This document shows positions 56,837 to 64,000 of a stretch of DNA of 64,000 nt, piece by piece. The DNA comes from Oxalobacter sp. (GTDB lineage Bacteria; Pseudomonadota; Gammaproteobacteria; Burkholderiales; Burkholderiaceae_D): NCBI GenBank assembly GCA_018384065.1, contig JAHAYL010000056.1:62001-126000 (forward strand), in the 5' to 3' direction. The translations under genes were made by a program, and so were the position numbers. Every line of letters begins with the position of its first letter. Position 1 is the stretch's first letter. The notes under the pieces are model-generated. The model saw nothing but the letters and a program-made list of their open reading frames with translations. It had not been told where the DNA came from and made no database searches.

Positions 56837-58372
56837 ATGTGTGGGATTGTTGGTATCGTTTCAAAATCACCGGTCAATCAGCTGATTTACGATGCATTGC
56901 AGCTTCTGCAGCACCGTGGTCAGGATGCTGCCGGTATCGCGACCTGCAATAATGGCAAATTTGCGATGTTCAAGGCGAATGGACTGGTCAGGGATGTGTT
57001 CCGGACCCGTAACATGCGGGCATTGCCTGGTGTCTGCGGTATCGGTCATGTGCGTTATCCGACTGCCGGTTCTGCGCGGAACGAGGAAGAGGCGCAGCCG
57101 TTCTATGTGAATGCGCCTTTCGGCATGACATTCGCCCATAACGGCAACCTGACGAACTGCGATGAGCTCAAGGCGGATATGTTCCGCAATGACCGCCGTC
57201 ATATCAACACCAATTCCGATTCAGAGGTCCTGCTCAATGTGCTGGCGCATGAAATCCAGCAGGCATCCAGCGGTTCTTCCCTTGACCCGACATCGCTGTT
57301 CAAGGCGGTCGGGGTGCTGCATCAGCGTGTCCGGGGTGCCTATGCGGCGGTCGCCCATATCGCCGGTTACGGCATCCTTGCTTTCCGCGACCCTTATGGC
57401 ATCCGTCCATTGTGCATCGGTTCTGCTGAAATCAACGGCAGCACCGAATACATGATTGCCAGTGAGTCCGTCGCGCTTGAGGGGCTGGGCTTCCGCTTCA
57501 TGCGGGATGTTGCCCCAGGGGAAGCCATCTTCATCGACTTGGATGGTGAACTGTTCTGCAGCCAATGTGCTGAAAATCCAAGCCTGAACCCCTGCATTTT
57601 TGAATACGTCTATCTGGCACGTCCGGATTCATTGATTGACGGGGCTTCCGTCTATGCAACCCGCCTGAAAATGGGGGAATACCTTGCAGAGAAAATCAAG
57701 CATGAGATTCCGACAGGCGATATCGATGTCGTCATGCCGATTCCTGATTCATCCCGTCCTGCAACCATCCAGCTGGCACTGAAACTGGGCATTGAGTACC
57801 GTGAAGGCATGATCAAGAACCGTTATATCGGACGGACCTTCATCATGCCGGGTCAGGCAGTCCGCAAACGCTCTGTCCGTCAGAAACTCAATACCATCGG
57901 TTCTGAATTCAAGGGCAAGAACGTGCTGTTGGTCGACGATTCCATTGTCCGCGGAACCACCTGCCGTGAAATCATCCAGATGGTCCGTGAAGCCGGTGCC
58001 AACAAAGTCATGTTCGCCTCTGCCGCACCACCAGTCCGCTATCCGAACGTCTATGGGATTGATATGCCGACCCGCCAGGAACTGATTGCCGGCAGGGGGC
58101 AGTCTATTGAGGAAATCCGCCGCGAAATTACGGCTGATGCCCTGATTTATCAGGACTTGGCAGACCTCAAACAGTCCGTGACCGATGTCAATCCGGCATT
58201 GACCAGTTTTGATGCTTCCTGCTTTGACGGTATCTACATCACTGGGGATGTGACACCGGAATACCTGGACAGGCTTGAAGAATCCCGCCTGCATCCAGAC
58301 TCCGCATTTGCCCCTTCGGATGACGGGATCCGCAACCAGCTGAACCTGTTCCGTGCGTCTGGCAACGACTGA
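56837..58372 (+). CDS. purF: Amidophosphoribosyltransferase
   Basis: First committed step of purine synthesis: PRPP and glutamine to phosphoribosylamine. The class II glutaminase nucleophile is C2 (MCGIVGIV, Met removed). The PRPP site is VLLVDDSIVRGTT at 363-375. 511 residues; the frame begins 33 bases earlier, but M at 56837 with GAGGAGACCACC is certain because the Cys must be next to the initiator. In other Burkholderiales metZ usually follows; here it is greB. Confidence 0.98.
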   Translation: MCGIVGIVSKSPVNQLIYDALQLLQHRGQDAAGIATCNNGKFAMFKANGLVRDVFRTRNMRALPGVCGIGHVRYPTAGSARNEEEAQPFYVNAPFGMTFAHNGNLTNCDELKADMFRNDRRHINTNSDSEVLLNVLAHEIQQASSGSSLDPTSLFKAVGVLHQRVRGAYAAVAHIAGYGILAFRDPYGIRPLCIGSAEINGSTEYMIASESVALEGLGFRFMRDVAPGEAIFIDLDGELFCSQCAENPSLNPCIFEYVYLARPDSLIDGASVYATRLKMGEYLAEKIKHEIPTGDIDVVMPIPDSSRPATIQLALKLGIEYREGMIKNRYIGRTFIMPGQAVRKRSVRQKLNTIGSEFKGKNVLLVDDSIVRGTTCREIIQMVREAGANKVMFASAAPPVRYPNVYGIDMPTRQELIAGRGQSIEEIRREITADALIYQDLADLKQSVTDVNPALTSFDASCFDGIYITGDVTPEYLDRLEESRLHPDSAFAPSDDGIRNQLNLFRASGND

Positions 58373-58393
58373 TTGGGAAAACAGATAGCCAAT

Positions 58394-58430
58394 ACCCGGG
58401 GTGGTCCACCGCTCCGGGTTTCATTTTTGA
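58394..58430 (+). terminator. Intrinsic terminator after purF
   Basis: ACCCGG (58394-58399) and CCGGGT (58414-58419) with inner GTGG/CCAC pairing, then TTCATTTTTG. Confidence 0.65.
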
Positions 58431-58437
58431 GAAAGCC

Positions 58438-58995
58438 ATGAGTAAAGCCTTCACCAAAGAAACCGACCAGAACGAAGAAATCGAGACCGGCACACCTGTA
58501 CTGCCAGCAGGGTTCAAGAACTACATCACGCCTGAAGGCCTGAAAGCACTCAAGGATGAATACCTTGACCTGATTGACAACGAACGGCCGAAAACCGTTT
58601 CCATCGTCTCCTGGGCGGCATCCAACGGTGACCGTTCAGAGAACGGGGATTACATCTATGGCAAACGCCGTCTGCGTGAGATTGACCGCCGTCTGCGTTT
58701 CCTGCTCAAAAGGATAGAATCCGCCGAAGAATTCGACCCCAGCGTCCATTATGGCAATGACCAGATATTTTTCGGGGCAACCGTCACCTATGCCCGTGAG
58801 GATGGTGAGGAAAACACTGTCACTATCGTCGGTATCGACGAGTTCGATCCGTTGAAGGGCCGCATCAGCTGGATATCCCCGATGGCGAAAACCCTGATCA
58901 AGGCGCATGAAGGCGATATCGTGACATTGCATACACCCAACGGTCCTGAAGAACTGGAAATCCTCGAAGTCAGTTATCCATCTCCAAAACGGTGA
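58438..58995 (+). CDS. greB: Transcript cleavage factor GreB
   Basis: Enters the secondary channel of RNA polymerase and stimulates cleavage of backtracked RNA. An N-terminal coiled coil (YITPEGLKALKDEYLDLIDN to RLRFLLKRIESAEEF) has acidic residues at the tip in SNGDRSENGDYIYGKRRLREIDRRL; the FKBP-like C-terminal domain contains FFGATVTYAREDGEENTVTIVG and ends VTLHTPNGPEELEILEVSY. The Y-GKRRLREIDRR pattern fits GreB better than GreA. 185 residues with an extended, acidic N terminus. Confidence 0.94.
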   Translation: MSKAFTKETDQNEEIETGTPVLPAGFKNYITPEGLKALKDEYLDLIDNERPKTVSIVSWAASNGDRSENGDYIYGKRRLREIDRRLRFLLKRIESAEEFDPSVHYGNDQIFFGATVTYAREDGEENTVTIVGIDEFDPLKGRISWISPMAKTLIKAHEGDIVTLHTPNGPEELEILEVSYPSPKR

Positions 58996-59108
58996 CAGGC
59001 ATTGCCTGAAGCTGTTTCCTTGCCCTGCCGCAAAGGGGTGAAGGCAGGTACAATAACCCTGTTGACGGAATGGTTTCCTGAAACAGGACCAACTGACGGT
59101 ATCTGCCG

Positions 59109-61412
59109 ATGACCCTGCTTGCCAAAAACATCTTTTCCTATACATCAAGCCGTACCAGGCGCTCGAAGGCTGCGCCGTTCCTGCCGATGTCCCGGGAGGA
59201 GATGGACCTGCTGGGTTGGCGGTACTGTGACATCATCATCGTGTCAGGGGATGCCTATATCGACCATCCCAGTTTCGGGGCATCAATCATCGGCAGGGTA
59301 TTGGAAGCCCAGGGATTCAAGGTCGGTATCATCGCCCAGCCGGACTGGCGCTCGGCGAAGGATTTCAAGGCATTGGGGCGTCCCCGCCTGTATTACGGCA
59401 TCACATCGGGCAATATGGATTCGATGGTGAACCGTTATACCGCAGAGCGCAAGATCCGTTCGGATGATGCCTATACACCGGGCGGTGTGGCGGGAAAACG
59501 GCCTGACCGGGCACTGTTGGTCTATGCCCAGCGGGCGAAGGAAGCGTATCCAGGCATTCCGGTTGTTGTCGGATCGATTGAGGCAAGCCTGCGCCGCGTG
59601 GCGCATTATGATTACTGGTCAGACAATATCCGCCGTTCGGTGCTGCCGGACTGCAAGGCTGACCTGCTGGTCTATGGCAATGCGGAACGGGCGATGGTCG
59701 AGCTGTCGCACCGGATGGCATCCGGTGAGCCGGTCGGCAGCATCCGCGACCTGCGGGGAACTGCATTCATGGTGCCCAGGGGGTGGAAACCGGCGGAGGA
59801 CTGGGTGGAGATTGATTCTTCGCATCTGGATAAGCCGGGACCTGTCAAACCGCATCCGAATCCTTATTTCCCTGAGATTGAGGCATGCCAGGCAAAGAAA
59901 GCGGCTGACCTGAAAAAAACTGTGATGGCTGGAGCCGGCAAGCCGGAAAGTGTGGAGACAGTAAAAGCACAGCGGATCAGCCTGCATCGACGGACAGATG
60001 GCAAGACCGTGGTCCGCCTGCCCTCGTTCGAACAGGTGAAGGATGACCCGGTGCTGTATGCCCATGCGTCCCGTGTGCTGCATCAGGAGTCGAATCCGGG
60101 CAATGCCCGTGCGCTGGTGCAGGCACATGGTGAGCGTGATGTCTGGCTGAATCCCCCGCCGTTGCCACTCTCGATGGAAGAGATGGATGGTGTCTATGGG
60201 TTGCCTTATGCCCGGGCACCACATCCCGCCTATGGGGATGAGCGGATCCCGGCATGGGAGATGATCCGTTTCTCGGTGAATATCATGCGGGGCTGTTTCG
60301 GCGGCTGTACATTCTGCTCGATCACCGAGCATGAGGGGCGCATCATCCAGAGCCGCTCTGAGGACTCCATCATCCGGGAAATCGAAGAAATCCGCGACAA
60401 GGTGGAAGGGTTCACCGGATTCATCTCGGACCTGGGCGGTCCCACAGCGAACATGTACCGGCTGGGATGCCGCAATCCAAAAGTGCAGGCGGTCTGCCGG
60501 CGGCTGTCCTGTGTCTATCCGTCCATCTGCAAGAACCTGAACACCGACCATGGTCCGTTGATCCACCTTTACCGCCGGGCAAGGGCGGTGCCGGGCATCA
60601 AGCGGATTTTCATCGGGTCAGGGGTGCGTTATGACCTGGCGGTCTGTTCACCGGAATATGTCCGTGAACTGGTGACCTATCATGTCGGCGGGCTACTGAA
60701 GATTGCACCGGAACATACAGAACTGAATGTGCTGTCGAAGATGATGAAGCCGGGTATCGGCACCTATGATGCATTCAAACGGCTGTTCGATAAATATTCC
60801 CGTGAGGCGGGCAAGGAACAGTATCTGGTGCCGTATTTCATTGCGGCGCATCCCGGGGCGACTGATGAGGATATGCTGAACCTTGCGCTTTGGCTGAAAC
60901 GGCATGATTTCCGGCCGGACCAGGTGCAGACATTCATGCCGACACCGATGGCACTGGCATCCACGATGTATTATTCCGAGCGGAATCCGCTGGAACCGGT
61001 TTCTTATGATTCAGAAAAGGTTGAGACAGCCCGCAAGGGGCAGGTCCGCCGTCTGCACAAGGCCTTCCTGCGGTATCACGATCCGGAGAACTGGCAGCTG
61101 CTGCGGACATGGCTGCGCCAGCATGGGCATGGTGACCTGATAGGCAGTGGACCGGATGCCTTGGTGCCCGCATGGAAATCGGCACCGGTGAAAGGGGCGC
61201 GCTTCCAGGCAGGGAAACCGCTGTCATCAGGACAGGGGAACCGGAAACCCACCGGCAAAGCAGGTGGGCAGCGGGGCGGCCTTCTGCGGTCGGGGAAGCC
61301 GGGAGGCAACCGCCATGGCCCAGACAGTGACGGGATGCCCACCCAACGTGACCCCCGGGGCATCCGGAAAGGTTCCGCACTGTCAGGCGGTTCTAGGAAA
61401 AAAGGTAGATGA
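59109..61412 (+). CDS. YgiQ family radical SAM protein
   Basis: A 767-residue UPF0313/YgiQ-type radical SAM protein. A B12-binding-like N-terminal region ([19 protein letters not shown]) precedes the radical SAM core, whose [4Fe-4S] cysteines are C396, C400 and C403 ([11 protein letters not shown]). [25 protein letters not shown] and LKIAPEHTE are family blocks. The C-terminal tail beyond about 690 is rich in Gly, Lys and Arg. The substrate and reaction of this family are not known to me. It is followed by a 163-base gap without terminator-like T-runs. Confidence 0.9.
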   Translation: MTLLAKNIFSYTSSRTRRSKAAPFLPMSREEMDLLGWRYCDIIIVSGDAYIDHPSFGASIIGRVLEAQGFKVGIIAQPDWRSAKDFKALGRPRLYYGITSGNMDSMVNRYTAERKIRSDDAYTPGGVAGKRPDRALLVYAQRAKEAYPGIPVVVGSIEASLRRVAHYDYWSDNIRRSVLPDCKADLLVYGNAERAMVELSHRMASGEPVGSIRDLRGTAFMVPRGWKPAEDWVEIDSSHLDKPGPVKPHPNPYFPEIEACQAKKAADLKKTVMAGAGKPESVETVKAQRISLHRRTDGKTVVRLPSFEQVKDDPVLYAHASRVLHQESNPGNARALVQAHGERDVWLNPPPLPLSMEEMDGVYGLPYARAPHPAYGDERIPAWEMIRFSVNIMRGCFGGCTFCSITEHEGRIIQSRSEDSIIREIEEIRDKVEGFTGFISDLGGPTANMYRLGCRNPKVQAVCRRLSCVYPSICKNLNTDHGPLIHLYRRARAVPGIKRIFIGSGVRYDLAVCSPEYVRELVTYHVGGLLKIAPEHTELNVLSKMMKPGIGTYDAFKRLFDKYSREAGKEQYLVPYFIAAHPGATDEDMLNLALWLKRHDFRPDQVQTFMPTPMALASTMYYSERNPLEPVSYDSEKVETARKGQVRRLHKAFLRYHDPENWQLLRTWLRQHGHGDLIGSGPDALVPAWKSAPVKGARFQAGKPLSSGQGNRKPTGKAGGQRGGLLRSGKPGGNRHGPDSDGMPTQRDPRGIRKGSALSGGSRKKGR

Positions 61413-61575
61413 CCCGTTGCCTCCAGGATATTTTCTGTCTGTTTTGGACAAACAAGCCGTTTTTTGATGCTTTTGGGTTTATCTCGGGGATGCTTTTCTT
61501 TAAGATAGCCATACAGAACATAATGGCTCGGAAAAGGCAGTTCCCTTAGGAATCGATTACAGAAAGGTGGCAGCG

Positions 61576-64000
61576 ATGCAGGATCAGACACAGGTGCCAG
61601 CAGAGGGTTCCCCGGACGACCCTGCTGAAAAACCGGACTTCAAGACGAGGCTGAAAGAAATCCTGCGCAGACGCTGGGTCAAATGGACAGCCATCGGCAT
61701 CGGTGCCTTCATGGTGGTCTGGTGCGCCTTCGGCATCCTGGCGCTGCCGGGCATCATCAAATCCAAGGCGCAGGAATTTGTTGCAGAGAAATTCCACCGG
61801 ACGGTTGATTTCAAGGACGTGTCGTTCAATCCACTGACCTTGACAGTTAAGATGGAAGGACTGCACCTTTCCGAACCCAACAGCAAAGAAGATTTCGTCT
61901 CGTTTGAAAAACTGGCGGTCAACCTGTCAACCGAGTCGATTTTCCGCCTGGCACCGGTCATCGAAGAAGTCGAGCTGGAAAAACCGGTTGTCCATCTAGT
62001 CCGGACAGGCAAGAACCATTACAACTTCGATGATTTCATCGCCTTTGCCCTGAAACCGGAAAAAGACAAGAAGCCGACCTATTTCTCGGTCAACAACATC
62101 CAGGTCAAGGACGGTACCATCACCTTTGATGACCAGCCGAAAGGCAAGAAGCACATCGTTGATACGCTGAACCTGTCCATCCCGTTTATCTCGAACATCC
62201 CTTCCAAGGTGGATATCTTTGTTGACCTGGCGATGAGCGCGAATGTCAACCATGAGAAATTCGAGCTGGGTGGCAAGGCACGGGCGTTCTCAAAGGACAA
62301 GGATGGCAACGTCAACATCAAGCTGGAGGCATTGAACCTGCTGTCCTATATGGAATATGTGCCGTTCAAGACGAACTTCATCCTGAAGGACGGCAGGCTG
62401 GATACTGACCTGAAAGTCGGGTTCATGAAACCGGAGACTGGCGAGATGGGACTGACTGTCAGCGGGGATGTCGCACTGAATTCCCTGCTGGTAGCTGAAC
62501 TGAACGGGAAACCTGCTGTCAACCTGCCCCGTTTCGCCGTGACGCTGGATAAGAGTGATGTACTGGCAGGCAATATCAATATTGCGGAAATCCAGCTGAA
62601 ACAGCCGGAAATCAATCTGGTGCGCTGTGCGGCGGGGCAATGGAACCTGGAACAGATGGCGCAGTTGACACCGATTGCCGATGCGAACAGTGGCTATGAA
62701 CCCATCCTCCCGAAAGACCTGGATGCACAGGTCAAGCCTGCTACTGAAGAAACCGCGTTGTCTTCGGAAGAATCCGCCTCAAGCTCCGCAATGGTCATCG
62801 GCCTGAAGAGACTGGCGGTCGAAGGCGGTGTCATCAAGGTTGATGATGCGATGAAGCAGGTGCCATCAGGTTTTGTGCTGAAAGATTTCGGTCTGCAGAT
62901 TGAGGATGTCATGGTCAACCTCGGCGAAAGGAACGCCACGGTTGGCAGTGTCCTGTCAGAAGGGGCGCGAATCCAGTTTGCGATGAAGGCTCCGCCAGCC
63001 AGTGTCCAGCAGAAAGCCCGGACAGCCGTCCGCCAGGCGGCGAAAGCGGCGGGTGGCAGCTTCGGCTTCCTGATTGACCGGATCGACCTCAAGGACTGGG
63101 GCATCACATTCCAGAACACCCTGGCAGGCAAGAGTGTCACGACGCAGGTGGACAACCTGAATGTCAGCGTTGAGAAGCTGTCCAGCGATTTCACAAAACC
63201 GGCACCGGTTACCGTGACCGCCAAGGTCAACAAGCGGGGAACATTGGATGTCAAGGGGACAGTGGCGCCTATGCCGTTGAAGGCGGACCTGAACCTGAAC
63301 ATCAAGGATGTTGACATCACCTTCATCCAGCCGTTCATCGATGAGAAGGTCAACCTGACACTGAGGCGTGCAGACCTGTCTGTCCAGGGACGTGCACAGG
63401 TTTCCAAGACTGGGGACAGCCTGAAAGGGACCTTTGCCGGGAACGCTGCCATCAGCCGCCTGGTCACACTCGACCAGATGACCAGACAGCCGTTCGTCGA
63501 CTGGAATGTCCTGAAACTCAATGGCATCAAGGCGAACCTGGAACCATTGAATGTCGTGGTCGACCATGTGATGCTGGACCAGTTCTTCGCCCGGGTCATC
63601 CTGCGGGAGAATGGTGTGTTGAACCTCCATGACATCCTGCGCAGCAAGGCAGGCGGCAGGAAGAGCCTGACCCGGAGTGATGAAGGACTGCCTTTCGACA
63701 AGCCGGAAACAGGGCAACCGGAATCAGCCCAGTCCGAACCTGTACAGGCAGAGGCGGAAAAACCGGCGGCAGAAGATGCTTCAAAGACCCCGCCAATCTC
63801 TGCATTGGGGGCAGCATCGGAGCCGCATGATGTGGCACCGGATGAGATTGCACCGGAAGAAACCGTTTATGCGCCTGCCGAAGAAGGGCCGCCGCCAAAC
63901 TATTCACTGGCTGTCCGGAAATTCACGTTGACAAACGGTCGGGTGCGCTTCACCGACAACTTCATCCGTCCGCATTACACGGCGAACCTGATGAACCTGA
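61576..64000 (+). CDS. AsmA-like DUF748 envelope protein (3' end outside window)
   Basis: Large periplasm-spanning protein of the AsmA/DUF748 group, thought to act in lipid transport or outer-membrane homeostasis. It starts MQDQTQVPAEGSPDD, has a single membrane helix at 37-58, and continues with AsmA-type beta repeats: HRTVDFKDVSFNPLTLTVKM, VNNIQVKDGTITFDD, RLAVEGGVIKVDDAM and TLTNGRVRFTDNFI. The open frame covers 808 codons and runs off the window. An acidic Glu/Pro/Ala-rich insert (about 715-770) separates two blocks. The ATG follows AAAGGTGGCAGCG. Confidence 0.9.
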   Translation, partial: MQDQTQVPAEGSPDDPAEKPDFKTRLKEILRRRWVKWTAIGIGAFMVVWCAFGILALPGIIKSKAQEFVAEKFHRTVDFKDVSFNPLTLTVKMEGLHLSEPNSKEDFVSFEKLAVNLSTESIFRLAPVIEEVELEKPVVHLVRTGKNHYNFDDFIAFALKPEKDKKPTYFSVNNIQVKDGTITFDDQPKGKKHIVDTLNLSIPFISNIPSKVDIFVDLAMSANVNHEKFELGGKARAFSKDKDGNVNIKLEALNLLSYMEYVPFKTNFILKDGRLDTDLKVGFMKPETGEMGLTVSGDVALNSLLVAELNGKPAVNLPRFAVTLDKSDVLAGNINIAEIQLKQPEINLVRCAAGQWNLEQMAQLTPIADANSGYEPILPKDLDAQVKPATEETALSSEESASSSAMVIGLKRLAVEGGVIKVDDAMKQVPSGFVLKDFGLQIEDVMVNLGERNATVGSVLSEGARIQFAMKAPPASVQQKARTAVRQAAKAAGGSFGFLIDRIDLKDWGITFQNTLAGKSVTTQVDNLNVSVEKLSSDFTKPAPVTVTAKVNKRGTLDVKGTVAPMPLKADLNLNIKDVDITFIQPFIDEKVNLTLRRADLSVQGRAQVSKTGDSLKGTFAGNAAISRLVTLDQMTRQPFVDWNVLKLNGIKANLEPLNVVVDHVMLDQFFARVILRENGVLNLHDILRSKAGGRKSLTRSDEGLPFDKPETGQPESAQSEPVQAEAEKPAAEDASKTPPISALGAASEPHDVAPDEIAPEETVYAPAEEGPPPNYSLAVRKFTLTNGRVRFTDNFIRPHYTANLMNL

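Noticed and set aside
59619-60566. A 315-codon open frame on the minus strand
   Set aside because: Antisense to the YgiQ-type gene, with no recognisable domain.
62694-63701. A 335-codon open frame on the minus strand
   Set aside because: Antisense to the DUF748 gene; Ser/Arg/Thr-rich composition of a shadow frame.

Overview
The window reads as one continuous stretch of chromosome from a betaproteobacterium, order Burkholderiales. The evidence is gene order: a complete 14-gene nuo operon behind secG and a tRNA-Leu; aroC next to a transporter; leuC-leuD-leuB-asd; truA-trpF-trpB-trpA-accD-folC-dedD-cvpA-purF; and divergent uvrA/ssb. An Oxalobacter-like member of the Oxalobacteraceae fits the moderate base composition and the small alanine-rich lipoproteins, but that finer placement is from memory and was not tested.

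Layout. 1-4.5 kb: DNA repair, with uvrA (cut by the window edge) divergent from ssb across a near-perfect SOS box, then an MFS transporter. 4.8-10.3 kb: polyphosphate block, ppx, two tandem MgtC-family genes and a convergent ppk. 10.5-11.5 kb: a REP-associated (Y1/RAYT) transposase-like gene between inverted GGGGACATA repeats, with both catalytic motifs altered. 11.6-17.8 kb: glutamate synthase gltBD. 18-20.9 kb: dapA, bamC and an MBL-fold hydrolase. 20.9-22.9 kb: four very small lipoprotein genes in a row on the minus strand; each has its own likely -10 element, and three have their own terminator. 23.1-25.2 kb: slyD-like FKBP, tpiA, secG and tRNA-Leu(GAG). 25.3-27.0 kb: a phosphoethanolamine-transferase-like membrane enzyme inserted between tRNA-Leu and nuoA. 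27.1-41.7 kb: nuoA-N. 41.8-49.4 kb: aroC, an MFS transporter, leuC, a 43-residue ORF, leuD, leuB, asd and a GNAT acetyltransferase. 49.5-58.4 kb: truA, trpFBA, accD, folC, a DedD-like protein without its SPOR domain, cvpA and purF. 58.4-64 kb: greB, a YgiQ-type radical SAM protein and the first 808 codons of an AsmA-like DUF748 protein.

Most of the window is housekeeping: complex I respiration, leucine, tryptophan, lysine, glutamate and chorismate synthesis, fatty acid initiation, folate and purine synthesis. The unusual parts are the lipoprotein array (alanine-rich mature chains; the three closest copies end in lysine), the degenerate transposase, the SPOR-less DedD, and the pairing of two MgtC proteins with both polyphosphate enzymes. 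No CRISPR array, prophage, intact insertion sequence or rRNA operon was seen.
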